This document shows, one piece after another, positions 8,681 to 17,608 of a stretch of DNA of 64,000 nt; the stretch's first letter is position 1, and each line of letters starts with the position of its first letter. The stretch comes from Verrucomicrobiia bacterium (GTDB lineage Bacteria; Verrucomicrobiota; Verrucomicrobiia; Opitutales; Cerasicoccaceae). The notes beneath the pieces are model-generated. The model did no database searches, was not told where the DNA came from, and saw only the letters and a program-made list of their open reading frames with translations. The stretch is from positions 62,001 through 126,000 of the forward strand of contig JAUIAM010000003.1 in the NCBI GenBank assembly GCA_030425485.1, read 5' to 3'. Both the position numbers and the translations under genes were made by a program.

Positions 8681-9724
8681 TTAATGCAGGCCCATTTCTG
8701 CGGCGACCGAGAGGCAGTATTCGATGTGGGTAAAGACGACTTCGCCCATGGTGACGCAATCGAGGAAGGCCTTGCTCTCGTGATAGTCGGCCAGTTCCTG
8801 CTTGAGCTGGTGGATCTTGTCCTCCTCGGAGAGGTTATCCTCGCACATGCAGACTTTGAGGTTGTTTAGGCGGTAGGGGGCGGTGTTCGCGCGGCGGGCG
8901 ATGAGCGCGCGCTCTTCGTTCTGGTACTGCACCATGGTCTCGTAGTTAAGGAGCCCGGTGCAGAGCTCGACCACGGGGAGGTTGTCCTTGAAAAACTGCG
9001 GCAGGTAGAGGGTGCGTCGCCCCTCGTAGCTCTGCTGGTCGAAGTCGATCGGGCGCACGCGGTACTGCTCGTCCTCAAAGTCTGGCGTCACGCGCACGAC
9101 GTAGTTGTACGCGCGCATGTCGCCCAGCAGGCGCACGAAGCAGCGCTCGTTGAACTTGATAAACTCCTTGGCCACGCGAACCTTGTTCAGCTCGGGCTTG
9201 ACGAAGTAGTCGCGGATAAAGGCATCCCCGGGGATACCTACGATGTGCTGCTCGATGAGGGTGTTATTGCAGACGAGAAAGTTGATCGAGTTCGGCGATA
9301 GGAGCTCCTCCAGTTCGAGGCCGTAGATGCGCGAGGCGTCGGCCTTTTTGACGTAAAAGTAGTCGTAGTTGTCGTTGAACTGGTTGACGATGCGGATGCG
9401 AAAGGGGCAGCTGTTGCCAAAGACGCAGAAGTCCACCCGGTCCACCAGCAGGTGCTCCATGACTCCGGTGTTTCCGGCGGCCTTGAGCTGGGCGTAGATG
9501 CGCACGAGCCCGTCGTTGACGCTCTTGAAGGTGTGCGGGTCGTAGAAGACGGTCTCCCACAGGGTGTCCTTGCCGTTGCGGTCATGCAGGGGGAAGGCCT
9601 CCTGGAACTGCATCAGGTCCTCGTATTCCACGGGCAGTTCGGTGTCACGACTGTACTGGCGCAGGTACGAGCGAAAGTCCCGGCTGATGGGAAAAGATGG
9701 CTTTTTCTTGGAAATCGCTTTCAT
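8681..9724 (-). CDS. Unrecognised conserved-looking protein with protein-kinase-like motifs
   Basis: A soluble 347-residue protein without a signal peptide. I do not recognise the family. Residues 201-231 read GDMRAYNYVV and then RPIDFDQQ, the spacing and order of a kinase catalytic loop (D...N) and a DFx metal-binding motif. FYVKKADAS (about 123-131) could supply the ATP-binding lysine, and LIEQHIVGIPGD (about 156-167) could be the hinge. This suggests a divergent protein-kinase-like or aminoglycoside-phosphotransferase-like fold, but it is motif reading only. I chose MKAISKKK (9724) as start; 28 further upstream codons are open but look like promoter sequence. The gene precedes the sugar porter on the same strand. 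Confidence 0.6.
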   Translation of the reverse strand: MKAISKKKPSFPISRDFRSYLRQYSRDTELPVEYEDLMQFQEAFPLHDRNGKDTLWETVFYDPHTFKSVNDGLVRIYAQLKAAGNTGVMEHLLVDRVDFCVFGNSCPFRIRIVNQFNDNYDYFYVKKADASRIYGLELEELLSPNSINFLVCNNTLIEQHIVGIPGDAFIRDYFVKPELNKVRVAKEFIKFNERCFVRLLGDMRAYNYVVRVTPDFEDEQYRVRPIDFDQQSYEGRRTLYLPQFFKDNLPVVELCTGLLNYETMVQYQNEERALIARRANTAPYRLNNLKVCMCEDNLSEEDKIHQLKQELADYHESKAFLDCVTMGEVVFTHIEYCLSVAAEMGLH

Positions 9725-9862
9725 GCAGTAGCGCGTGCTTGCGGTATAGTGGACAGTACCGATCCGCGAGTGTGAAGTCAAGGCGCGGGCTGGCCCCGTG
9801 TCTGGCATTTAAAAATCGCAGTATGCAAATAAGTGCTATTAAATATGAGAAGAATGTTGCAT

Positions 9863-9880
9863 TAACAAAACTGATTGTTA
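9863..9880. promoter_or_regulatory. Palindrome upstream of the CoA-transferase gene
   Basis: TAACAA-N6-TTGTTA lies about 32 bp before the start codon, in an AT-rich stretch between divergent genes. Its size and place suit an operator, but the regulator is unknown. Confidence 0.35.
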
Positions 9881-9912
9881 GTTTGTCTGGATAAAGTTTT
9901 AATTATCGAAAA

Positions 9913-11430
9913 ATGGCCAGCACAAACGACACCACTCCATCGAAACTACCGTTTCCTGTGCTGACGGCCGAGGAGGCCGCCGCGCAGGTGCAGGACAGCC
10001 AGATCATTGGCTTCAGCGGTTTTACCCCGGCGGGAGCGGCCAAGGCCATCCCGCGTGCCATCGCGGCTAAAGCGAGGACCGAGCACGAGGCCGGACGGCC
10101 GTTCAAGATCGGGGTCATCACCGGCGCATCCACCGGTGAATCGCTCGACGGCGAGCTGGCCAAGGCCGATGCGGTGCTCTTCCGCACGCCCTACCAGTCT
10201 GATAAGCATCTGCGCGAGCAGATCAACCAGGGTAAGGCCGGGTTCTTCGACATGCACCTGTCCATCGTGCCGCAGTACGTGCGCTATGGTTTTCTCGGTA
10301 AGCTGAGCTGGGCCATCGTCGAGGCCTGCGACGTCACCGCCGAGGGCGAGATCGTGCTCACGACCTCCGTGGGCGCCTCGCCGACATTCCTCAAGTGCGC
10401 GGACAAGGTCTTTGTCGAGATCAACCGCAAGCACCCGGCCTCCTTGCGCGGACTGCACGACATTTACGAGCCGCTCGACCCGCCGCACCGCCGTGAGATC
10501 CCGATCTACAAGGCCAGCGACCGCATCGGTTCGCCCGTGGTAAAAATCGATCCGGCCAAGATCGCCGGTATCGTTTACACCGATGTGGACGACGAGACGA
10601 AGCCCTTCCGCGAATCTGACGAAGTGACCAAGCAAATCGGGGCCAATGTGGCGGAGTTCCTCGCTGCCGAGCTTCACGCCGGACGCATCCCGAAGGAGTT
10701 TCTGCCCATCCAGTCTGGCGTGGGCAACATCGCCAATGCCGTGCTCGGAGCCATCGGAGCACACCCGGACATTCCGGAGTTTGAGCTCTACTCGGAGGTG
10801 ATTCAGGACTCGGTCATCGACCTCATGCTGGAGGGAAAGATCAAGTTTGCCAGCGGCACGTCGCTCACCCTGAGCGCGGAAAAGCTCAAGCTTGTTTACG
10901 ATAACTTCGAGGAGTTTCGCGACAAGCTCGTGCTGCGTCCGCAGGAGATTTCCAACAGCCCGGAGGTTGCTCGCCGCATCGGCGTTATCTCGATCAACAC
11001 CGCAATCGAGGTGGATATCTTCGGCAACGTCAACAGCACGCACATCATGGGGCGGAACCTCATGAACGGCATCGGCGGCTCGGGTGACTTTACCCGGAGC
11101 GCATATATATCGGTCTTCACCTGCCCCTCCGTGGCCAAGGGAGGCAAGATCAGCACCATCGTGCCGCAGTGCTCCCACATGGATCACAGCGAACACTCCG
11201 TGCAGGCGGTCATCACCGAACAGGGTTGTGCCAACCTGCACTGTCTCGACCCGAAGACCCGCGCGCAGACGATCATCACCAACTGCGCCAATCCGATCTA
11301 CCGCGAGGGGCTGCAGGCCTACTATGCCAGTGCCAAGGGAGGCTACACCCCGCAGACCCTGAACCTGGCCTTTGCCATGCACCAGAAATTCCTCGAAACG
11401 GGCGACATGCGCGACGTCAAGTGGGACTAG
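9913..11430 (+). CDS. Acetyl-CoA hydrolase/transferase family protein, probable succinate:acetate CoA-transferase
   Basis: Moves CoA between carboxylic acids such as succinate and acetate, used in fermentation or acetate handling. It is a cytoplasmic 505-residue protein of the Cat1/AarC type. The CoA-binding GVGNIANAV (269-277) is present. The expected catalytic glutamate is Glu295 in YSEVIQDS. The C-terminal GSGDF and TEQGCANLHCLDP blocks are also there. The exact acid pair cannot be read from the sequence. It stands alone, divergent from the kinase-like gene, with a palindrome about 32 bp upstream. Its stop codon overlaps the first copy of a CTAGGCTGTGT word that recurs in this region. Confidence 0.9.
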   Translation: MASTNDTTPSKLPFPVLTAEEAAAQVQDSQIIGFSGFTPAGAAKAIPRAIAAKARTEHEAGRPFKIGVITGASTGESLDGELAKADAVLFRTPYQSDKHLREQINQGKAGFFDMHLSIVPQYVRYGFLGKLSWAIVEACDVTAEGEIVLTTSVGASPTFLKCADKVFVEINRKHPASLRGLHDIYEPLDPPHRREIPIYKASDRIGSPVVKIDPAKIAGIVYTDVDDETKPFRESDEVTKQIGANVAEFLAAELHAGRIPKEFLPIQSGVGNIANAVLGAIGAHPDIPEFELYSEVIQDSVIDLMLEGKIKFASGTSLTLSAEKLKLVYDNFEEFRDKLVLRPQEISNSPEVARRIGVISINTAIEVDIFGNVNSTHIMGRNLMNGIGGSGDFTRSAYISVFTCPSVAKGGKISTIVPQCSHMDHSEHSVQAVITEQGCANLHCLDPKTRAQTIITNCANPIYREGLQAYYASAKGGYTPQTLNLAFAMHQKFLETGDMRDVKWD

Positions 11431-11478
11431 GCTGTGTCTTCAAGCCTCCTTCAGGTCTACATTTTGCATATTCTTCTT

Positions 11479-11643
11479 TAACCGCAGAGACGCAGAGCAC
11501 AATGGGTCTGCGCCTCCCGTAGATATACTATCTCTAAAAATGCTCTGCGTACTTTGCGCGCTTTGCGTGAGAAAAATCTAGGCTGTATTTTTGCTAAAAG
11601 CGGAGAGTGATTTTCACGCAAAGACGCGAAGGCGCAAAGAGGT
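11479..11643. repeat. Dispersed intergenic repeat of CGCAAA/TTTGCG words, copy 1
   Basis: This noncoding stretch is built from ACCGCAGAGACGCAGAG, CTTTGCGCGCTTTGCGTG and CACGCAAAGACGCGAAG words arranged in both orientations, so it can fold on itself. Related stretches occur at 19493-19613 and 26052-26143. It fills most of the 328-bp gap between the CoA-transferase and the DUF2237 gene; no gene is seen there. Two direct CTAGGCTGT copies start at 11427 and 11578. Confidence 0.7.
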
Positions 11644-11758
11644 CAGCGGGAGCATAAGAGCTAACATAGTATTTCTCAATGCACTTGGCTGCTTCGTTGA
11701 AAAATGCGTGATGCGTAAGCATCACAGGTGAAGGACTATGTCCTTCCTGTGTCCATCT

Positions 11759-12139
11759 TCAGCTCTGGTAGGCGTGGGCCTGGAGTTCCTCCAGCGTGAC
11801 GAATTCCAGTGCGCTGATGTGGCAGGCTTCGAGTACAACGGGTGGGGCCACCTCAGCCAGCAGGGCTTCCTGCCAGCGCTGGACGCAGAGGCACCAGCGA
11901 TCCCCCGGCTTAAGTCCGGGGAAACCGAAGCTCGGCTGCGGGGTGGAGAGATCATTGCCCATCTGGCGGCTGAACATGAGAAAGGCCTGAGTCATGACAG
12001 CGCAGACGGTGTGCATGCCGCGGTCGTCAGGGCCGGTCTGGCAATAGCCGTTGCGGTAGAAGCCGGTTACGGGGTCCATGCAACAGGACTGGAGCTTGCC
12101 GCCGAGGACGTTGGTTAGTTCAGAAGGGTCGCGTGGCAT
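11759..12139 (-). CDS. DUF2237 family protein
   Basis: A small cytoplasmic protein of 126 residues. The pattern NVLGGKLQSCC...GFYRNGYCQTGPDDRGMHTVCA...MTQAFL...FPGLKPGDRWCLC...APPVVLEACHISAL is that of DUF2237, a widespread family of unknown function. Several conserved cysteines (in SCC, YC, VCA and CLCV) suggest metal or redox chemistry, which is inference. It lies just past the end of the acetolactate decarboxylase gene on the same strand, with 35 bp between them. Confidence 0.85.
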   Translation of the reverse strand: MPRDPSELTNVLGGKLQSCCMDPVTGFYRNGYCQTGPDDRGMHTVCAVMTQAFLMFSRQMGNDLSTPQPSFGFPGLKPGDRWCLCVQRWQEALLAEVAPPVVLEACHISALEFVTLEELQAHAYQS

Positions 12140-12174
12140 GGTGAGGAATGGGCAGTCAAAAGGTTTTGGGTGTG

Positions 12175-12969
12175 CTATTGTGGCTTACCGCTTTCGACTT
12201 CGTGTATGAGCAATTCGCGGCTGAAGTCAAAGTTGGCGTTGAAGAATTCATTTTCGCGGGGCAGAAGCAGCTCGAAGCGCATCATTTCCATGTAGGCCAC
12301 CTCGATGTCGCCGATGCTGTAGTCCAGCACGTGACCACCCTGTGTTTTGTCCTTGGAGATAAAGTGCATGTGCCAGCCGCTGACGTTGAGCCCCGAGATA
12401 AACTTCGGGCACCAGAAGCCTACCATGGTGCCCTCGATGTTCTCAAACTCGAATACAGCCTGCCCTTCGATAACATCGGAAATGGGCTTGTAGGGTCGCT
12501 CCTGTTTGTGGGGGCTGCGTGCCTTGACCTTGGTAAAGGTGCCCTCAAACTTCACCGCGTAGAAGATGTTGCCAATTTTAAACAGTCGACCTTCGAGTGA
12601 GGCCCGGACTTCATTCATCGTGGCGGGTCCAGTCAGGCGAATCGTCTGCGTCGGCTCGAAGTAGCACATCGTGACGAAGGGGGTGTTCAACTCGTCGGGG
12701 GCGATGCTTGTCTTGCCCTCGGCGGGGAGCTGGTAAACGACGCCGTCAAGCATAAGCAACTCGCCATCGAGTCCGTTAAACGTGCCCAGGCCAAAGTCGC
12801 CGTGCTGCTTGAGCTCGGCCACGCTCATGCGACCGTCGTAAACGCCAGCCAGCAGCGCATCGATAGTCGAATACTGCGTGAGCTGCTTTTCGCTGTAGGG
12901 GGAATAGTCATCCTGTGCCCACAGCGGAGCAGCAAGAGCGAAGGTCATCAGGGCAATCAGGGCACGCAT
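12175..12969 (-). CDS. budA: Acetolactate decarboxylase with signal peptide
   Basis: Converts alpha-acetolactate to acetoin, the second step to 2,3-butanediol. The fold signature TIDALLAGVYDGRMSVAEL is clear. The zinc ligands expected for the family are seen as His200, His202 and His213 (GWHMHF and GGHVLDY), with Glu70 in GLDGE as a likely catalytic acid. The first 18-19 residues (MRALIALMTFALAAPLWAQ) form a signal peptide, so the enzyme is probably exported, as in some Bacillus enzymes. No acetolactate synthase is nearby. The family call is firm; the physiological role is inferred. Confidence 0.92.
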   Translation of the reverse strand: MRALIALMTFALAAPLWAQDDYSPYSEKQLTQYSTIDALLAGVYDGRMSVAELKQHGDFGLGTFNGLDGELLMLDGVVYQLPAEGKTSIAPDELNTPFVTMCYFEPTQTIRLTGPATMNEVRASLEGRLFKIGNIFYAVKFEGTFTKVKARSPHKQERPYKPISDVIEGQAVFEFENIEGTMVGFWCPKFISGLNVSGWHMHFISKDKTQGGHVLDYSIGDIEVAYMEMMRFELLLPRENEFFNANFDFSRELLIHEVESGKPQ

Positions 12970-13009
12970 GGAGGACGAGCCTACTCGGCCACTCGTACGG
13001 AATGCGACC

Positions 13010-15580
13010 TTAAAACAAACCGAGCTGGTTGTCGTCTGCCGCGGGGGGGCGCTTGCGAGTGGCAGGCTTGGCCAGAGGTTCGGCGTTGGGCTCGCTCAGG
13101 TGCTCCTGCACGGCGCTGCCTTCGTTCTCCAGCTCTTCGAGAATGGTGGTGGCCCGCTCGATCACACTACCGGGGAGCCCGGCCAAACGCGCAACCTGGA
13201 TACCGTAGCTGCGGTCGGCTGCGCCGGGGATGACGGTGTGCAAAAAGCTGATTTCATTGGCCCACTCCTTGACCGAGACGGAGTAGTTGCGCAGGCGAGG
13301 CAGGCTCTTCTCCAGCTGGGTGATCTCGTGGTAGTGGGTGGCAAAGAGCGTGCGCGGGCCCTTGTCTGCGTCGCCGTGCAGGTGCTCGATGACCGCCCAA
13401 GCGATGCTGAGCCCATCGTAGGTGCTGGTGCCGCGCCCGATCTCGTCCAGGATGATAAGGCTCTGCGCGGTGCAGTTGTTCAAAATGTTGGCCGTTTCGT
13501 TCATCTCGACCATGAAGGTCGAGTTGCCGCGGGCGAGTTCGTCGCTGGCCCCGACGCGGGAAAAGATGCGGTCCACCAGCCCGAGGTGGCAACGCCGGGC
13601 CGGGACCCAGCACCCAACCTGGGCCATGAGCGTAAGCAGGGCAACCTGACGGATGAAGGTCGATTTACCAGCCATGTTGGGACCCGTGATGAGCGCGATC
13701 TGCTCGCCGCTGGAGCTGAGAAAGGTATCGTTGGGGACGAAGCTCTGGGTGGTGGCAAAGCCGCGTAGCTCGGTCTTGAGCATTTGTTCGACCACGGGGT
13801 GGCGGCCCTGCTCGATGTCGAGCACGTCGGACTCGTCCAGCTCGGGGCGGCAGTAGTCCCACTCGCGGGCGAGGGTAGCCCAGCCGAGGAAAAGGTCCAG
13901 TTCGGCCAGGGCCTCGGAGGTGGAGGCGAGTGCGTTGGCCTCGTCGAGGATGCGGGCAATGACCTGTTGGAACAGCTCGTCCTCGCGGGTGAGGGATTTT
14001 TCCTGCGCGTGGACGATTTCTTTCTCCTTCTGGCGGAGTTCCTCGGTCACAAAGCGCTCGGCGTTGACCATCGTCTGGCGGCGGATGTAGTGCTCGGGTA
14101 CGTTGGCGAGGTTTGATTTCGTGACCTCGATGAAGTAGCCAAAGGCGCCGTTGTACTTGACCTTGAGGTTCTTGATTCCGGTCTTCTCCTGCTCGTCGCG
14201 TTCGAGGTCGCTGATCCAGGTCTTGTTGTCCCGGGTCAGGCCGCGCAGGCGGTCAAGCTCCTCGTCGAAGCCCGCGCGGATGACGTCGCCGTCGGCCACG
14301 TTGCCGGGGAGGTCGTCGTTGAGCGCGGAAGCGAGGTATTCCTGTAGTGTATCGAAATTTTCAATACGCGCCGCCAAAGCGGAAACGAGGGGGCTGTCAA
14401 ACTGGCCGAGTAGCTCGCGCACGCCGGGGAGCTGGTCGAGGGTGTCGCGCACGCCGCCAAGCTCGCGCGGATTGCGGAGGCGGTTTTGCAGGCGGCCCAG
14501 AATGCGGGCGATGTCGCGCACCTGTTTTAGATTTTCCTGCAAGGTCGCAGCCGGGGTGGGGGCGGCGATAAAGGCACCGACGGTGTGCTGGCGGCGTTGG
14601 AGTTCTTCCAAGTCAAGCAGCGGGGCAGCCAGCCATTGCTCCAGCAGGCGGGCTCCAGCCGCGGTCACGGTGTGGTCGAGCGCGCCGAGAAGCGATCCCT
14701 TGCGGGTGCCTTGGGCGGACTTGAAAATCTCAAGGTTGCGCAGGGTGGCCGGGTCGAGCAGGAGTGAGCCGCCGCTGCGGTACTCGCGGAGCTGGCGCAG
14801 GTTTTGCGGTTTTGCGCAGAGATTGTCCGTGGCGTAGGCGATGAGCGCGCCCGCCGCACCGAGGGCGGGGTGTGCCTTGTCCAGACCGAAGCCGTTCAAG
14901 TTGTGCACGCCGAGGGTTTCGATGACGAGCCGTGCGCCGTCCTCGGTGGCGAACTGGAAGTCCGGCACGTAGCTGAGCGGGCGCTCGGTGCAGTAGCGGT
15001 CGAAGGCCTCGTGCCAGTCGCGCAGGTCCTCGCGGTGGGCCCAGCCGGGGGAAATGCCCTCGGGCAGGATGAGCTCGCGCGGGTCGATGGCGTTAAAGAC
15101 GGGGAGCAGGCGGCGCGGGTCGGACTCGGTGGTGAGCTGGAAATCGCCCGTGGAGAGGTCGAGCCAGGCGGCGTGAAAGCCCTTCTTGGACGAAGTCAGC
15201 GCGAGCAGGTAGTGGTTGCTGCGGGCTTCGAGTTGGTTTTCCTCAATCTGGGTGCCGGGGGTGAGGATGCGGGTCAGCTCGCGCTTGACCAGCTTGCCGG
15301 GCTGGGGCGTTTCGACCTGATCGACGATGGCGACTTTTTTCCCGGCAGCGAGGAGCTTGGGCAGGTAGTTGTCCTTGGCGTGGTAGGGGATGCCCGCCAT
15401 GGGGTAGTTGCTGCGCTTGGTCAGCGTGATGCCCAGGATGCGCGCGCCCTCCTCGGCGTCGGCGTGAAACATCTCATAAAAGTCCCCCAGACGAAAGAGC
15501 AGCAGGGCGTCCTCGGGAATCTCCTCCCGGTACTTCCAGTACTGCTGCATCATCGGGGTTTCTTTGGCGGCCTTGGGCAT
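13010..15580 (-). CDS. mutS: DNA mismatch repair protein MutS
   Basis: Recognises mismatches and starts repair. The N-terminal mismatch-binding domain has GDFYEMF (about residues 32-38) with the Phe-x-Glu reading head in the usual order. The ATPase domain has Walker A GPNMAGKSTF, Walker B LIILDEIGRGTSTYDG and the ATHYHEI block. The length of 856 residues is normal for MutS1. It ends in a short tail with an LGLF end, a likely clamp-binding peptide. No mutL is adjacent. The 40-bp gap to the decarboxylase gene on the same strand suggests possible read-through. Confidence 0.98.
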   Translation of the reverse strand: MPKAAKETPMMQQYWKYREEIPEDALLLFRLGDFYEMFHADAEEGARILGITLTKRSNYPMAGIPYHAKDNYLPKLLAAGKKVAIVDQVETPQPGKLVKRELTRILTPGTQIEENQLEARSNHYLLALTSSKKGFHAAWLDLSTGDFQLTTESDPRRLLPVFNAIDPRELILPEGISPGWAHREDLRDWHEAFDRYCTERPLSYVPDFQFATEDGARLVIETLGVHNLNGFGLDKAHPALGAAGALIAYATDNLCAKPQNLRQLREYRSGGSLLLDPATLRNLEIFKSAQGTRKGSLLGALDHTVTAAGARLLEQWLAAPLLDLEELQRRQHTVGAFIAAPTPAATLQENLKQVRDIARILGRLQNRLRNPRELGGVRDTLDQLPGVRELLGQFDSPLVSALAARIENFDTLQEYLASALNDDLPGNVADGDVIRAGFDEELDRLRGLTRDNKTWISDLERDEQEKTGIKNLKVKYNGAFGYFIEVTKSNLANVPEHYIRRQTMVNAERFVTEELRQKEKEIVHAQEKSLTREDELFQQVIARILDEANALASTSEALAELDLFLGWATLAREWDYCRPELDESDVLDIEQGRHPVVEQMLKTELRGFATTQSFVPNDTFLSSSGEQIALITGPNMAGKSTFIRQVALLTLMAQVGCWVPARRCHLGLVDRIFSRVGASDELARGNSTFMVEMNETANILNNCTAQSLIILDEIGRGTSTYDGLSIAWAVIEHLHGDADKGPRTLFATHYHEITQLEKSLPRLRNYSVSVKEWANEISFLHTVIPGAADRSYGIQVARLAGLPGSVIERATTILEELENEGSAVQEHLSEPNAEPLAKPATRKRPPAADDNQLGLF

Positions 15581-15622
15581 GGCGGGAGAGTATCGATGAT
15601 TGGCAGCACTCCTGCCAAGTCT

Positions 15623-16951
15623 TTACCGGAAAAATGACTCCGCCGGGTCGGCAGGCCCGGCTTTCAGTAGCCTGACGGAGAGCTGCTTGACTCGCTTCCC
15701 GCCGTCGGGGGCTTCGCCTGCGTCCATACCGCCGGTGATCGGGTGACCGTCAGGCTGGATAGGACCATAGATGGTCGGGCCTGCGTTTACCATGACCACA
15801 AAACCGTCTTTTGTGTGCCTGATGGCATATTTGATGCGCTTGCCGCTTTCGGTCTGGACCCAGCCGGATTGCCTGTCCTGAACGGAGATGAGCACCGTCT
15901 TGGCCGCCTGGTCAAAGGCCTCTTTGCGCCGTTCCTGCCAGTCCTGATAGTCGCTGGGTTTGTCAGGGCCCCAGCCTCTTGGGGGTGAAGGCTCGTTCGG
16001 CGGCTCGGTGAATTCGCCGTAACGCACCTCCAGCACGTAGGGGATGTTGTTTGCTAACCGAAGGTCCACGTGTGGACGCATCTCCGCTTGCCATTGCTCC
16101 CATTGCTCCTTTTGGGTCTGGCTCTCAAATTTCGGCACGAGTTGCCCCGTCTCCTCGTCGAAATCAAAAGACATGGATGTGGGGGCTTGGCGATTGGCAG
16201 TTGCCTTCTGTGACTCCGGTGGTGGCTGAGGCGTTGGCGGTTCTTTGGCAGGGGCTGGTTCAATCGTATTAATTGGAGTGGCTTCCCCGGCTTCAACCAC
16301 GCGTACGGCGTAGATACCCTCGCGCCTTTCTGTCTTGGTGCTGCCGTCCGGCAGGGTGGTAACGTGGTCATATGGGTAGCTTGGCAGGACAAACCATTTG
16401 CCACAGTCATATCCGAAATGTGAGATAAAGTGCCCTGTGCTAGCCTTAAAGAAGATTTGCATACGATATTGGTCATTGTGGTTCAGCTTGATGGCATAAC
16501 TTACCTCTACGGGCAGTTGGATTGCCTCTAACTCGGTCTGCGTGCCGGGTGTGATGAGGGTTTTCCCCTGCTGGTTGGCCGTGGTGTAGATTTGCACAAT
16601 GCTGGCATGCTCCAGAAAGCCTTCGGGCAAAGGCTTAATCTCTGTAAACAGGGTTTTCCGGTATTCTTCGTACTTTTTGGGATCGGCCTCAATTTCTTCT
16701 AAAGTTAGCTTTCCGCTGGCATCGATTTCGCCAATGGCAATCTCCAATCGGTAGGGAAAGGATTGTTCGAGATCGTTGTTCAGCTCGTACACCCATCCCA
16801 TGCCATTGTCTGCGGAGTTGGACTCATCGCTGGTAGGCGGCTCCTGTTCGGGATCGGGTGCGGTGGCGAGGGAGGGGCAAAGGCTAGCCATGAGCATGCA
16901 GCAGGTGAGGGCGGCCTGCCGCAGAAGAGAGGGCTTTTGGGGTATTGGCAT
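15623..16951 (-). CDS. Secreted protein with a duplicated domain, unknown function
   Basis: I do not recognise this 442-residue protein. A signal peptide (about residues 1-30, ending near SLATA) is clear. The body holds two similar halves. Residues from about 65 (YRLEIAIGEI, then KYEEYRK, then SIVQIYTTANQQGK) match residues from about 303 (YVLEVRYGEF, then DYQDWQERRKEAF, then TVLISVQDRQSG). Each half ends in a segment before an RVVEAG or VRLLKAG strand. A Pro-rich linker joins the halves. This suggests an internal duplication of a beta-rich domain. It lies just upstream of mutS on the same strand. Confidence 0.7.
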   Translation of the reverse strand: MPIPQKPSLLRQAALTCCMLMASLCPSLATAPDPEQEPPTSDESNSADNGMGWVYELNNDLEQSFPYRLEIAIGEIDASGKLTLEEIEADPKKYEEYRKTLFTEIKPLPEGFLEHASIVQIYTTANQQGKTLITPGTQTELEAIQLPVEVSYAIKLNHNDQYRMQIFFKASTGHFISHFGYDCGKWFVLPSYPYDHVTTLPDGSTKTERREGIYAVRVVEAGEATPINTIEPAPAKEPPTPQPPPESQKATANRQAPTSMSFDFDEETGQLVPKFESQTQKEQWEQWQAEMRPHVDLRLANNIPYVLEVRYGEFTEPPNEPSPPRGWGPDKPSDYQDWQERRKEAFDQAAKTVLISVQDRQSGWVQTESGKRIKYAIRHTKDGFVVMVNAGPTIYGPIQPDGHPITGGMDAGEAPDGGKRVKQLSVRLLKAGPADPAESFFR

Positions 16952-17006
16952 ACAATATGATTTTCCCGTGGAGGGGGCGAGTCAAGGCGGGACGGATGCT
17001 GTTTTG

Positions 17007-17387
17007 CTAAGATCGGATGACTTCGGTCATGGCGTCGAAGTCGCGGTCGTGGTGGAGCAGGGTAAGCCCGTGGTGCTCGCAGGCCGTGGCGATGATGACG
17101 TCGATGGTCTTGCGAATGGTGATGCCGCGCTTGCGCAGCGTGCGAAAATGGTCGGCGGCCTGAAGCGCGATTGCTCGGCCCCCCAAGTGGTAGAAGGGTA
17201 GCACCTCCAGTGCCTGACGTGCTTGTTGGTAACCTTTCTCAGAGCGAAAGCCTTGAAGGACTTCGGTCAGGATGAGGTCACCTATGGCGACGAGTTCGTA
17301 CTGGAGCAGGTGATCGAGCCGATCAGTTTGCGGAGTGGATTCACCATTGAAGTAGGGAACCCAGACGGAGGTGTCGACGAGGGTCAT
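17007..17387 (-). CDS. vapC: VapC-like PIN-domain ribonuclease toxin
   Basis: Type II toxin of the PIN family; known members cut RNA using a cluster of acidic residues. It starts MTLVDTSVWV (Asp5), with further acidic positions in LILTEVLQGF, IDVIIATACEHH and LLHHDRDFDAM. The 126-residue length is typical. Its ATG overlaps the stop codon of the antitoxin by 4 bp, so the two are coupled. The longer upstream ORF extension is antitoxin sequence in another frame. Confidence 0.9.
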   Translation of the reverse strand: MTLVDTSVWVPYFNGESTPQTDRLDHLLQYELVAIGDLILTEVLQGFRSEKGYQQARQALEVLPFYHLGGRAIALQAADHFRTLRKRGITIRKTIDVIIATACEHHGLTLLHHDRDFDAMTEVIRS

Positions 17388-17578
17388 GAGTCCCGGCGCA
17401 TGGATTCGAGGTCGCCATCCCACGCGAGCTGTCCGCGGAGGGAGCGGACGGCCTGCTGGTCATGCAGACGGACGAGTAAGGCCAGCCCCTCCTCGACGAT
17501 GGCGCGCTTGGTCGCGTCGGGACGAATATGCCGTGCTTTGGCCATGAGCGACTCGTCGATTTCGATATTCGTACGCAT
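17384..17578 (-). CDS. vapB: VapB-like antitoxin
   Basis: A 64-residue antitoxin beginning MRTNIEIDESLMAKARHI, the ribbon-helix start typical of the VapB family that pairs with PIN toxins (TKRAIVEEGLALLVRLHDQ follows). The C-terminal tail LRGQLAWDGDLESMRRDS should wrap the toxin. Start chosen at the MRTNIEID methionine because the family begins there and an inverted repeat lies immediately upstream. Confidence 0.9.
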   Translation of the reverse strand: MRTNIEIDESLMAKARHIRPDATKRAIVEEGLALLVRLHDQQAVRSLRGQLAWDGDLESMRRDS

Positions 17579-17579
17579 G

Positions 17580-17608
17580 ATGTGTATTGTTCTGGTTTTT
17601 GTACACAT
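17580..17608. promoter_or_regulatory. Inverted repeat in front of vapB, likely autoregulatory operator
   Basis: ATGTGTA (17580-17586) and TACACAT (17602-17608) form 7-bp arms separated by 15 bp, starting 2 bp from the vapB start codon. VapB-VapC complexes normally repress their own promoter through such repeats. The site also covers the 5' end of the divergent glycosyltransferase ORF. Confidence 0.55.

Noticed and set aside
9946-11382. 478-codon minus-strand ORF over the CoA-transferase
   Set aside because: A shadow of the sense gene; low-complexity composition and no recognisable domain.
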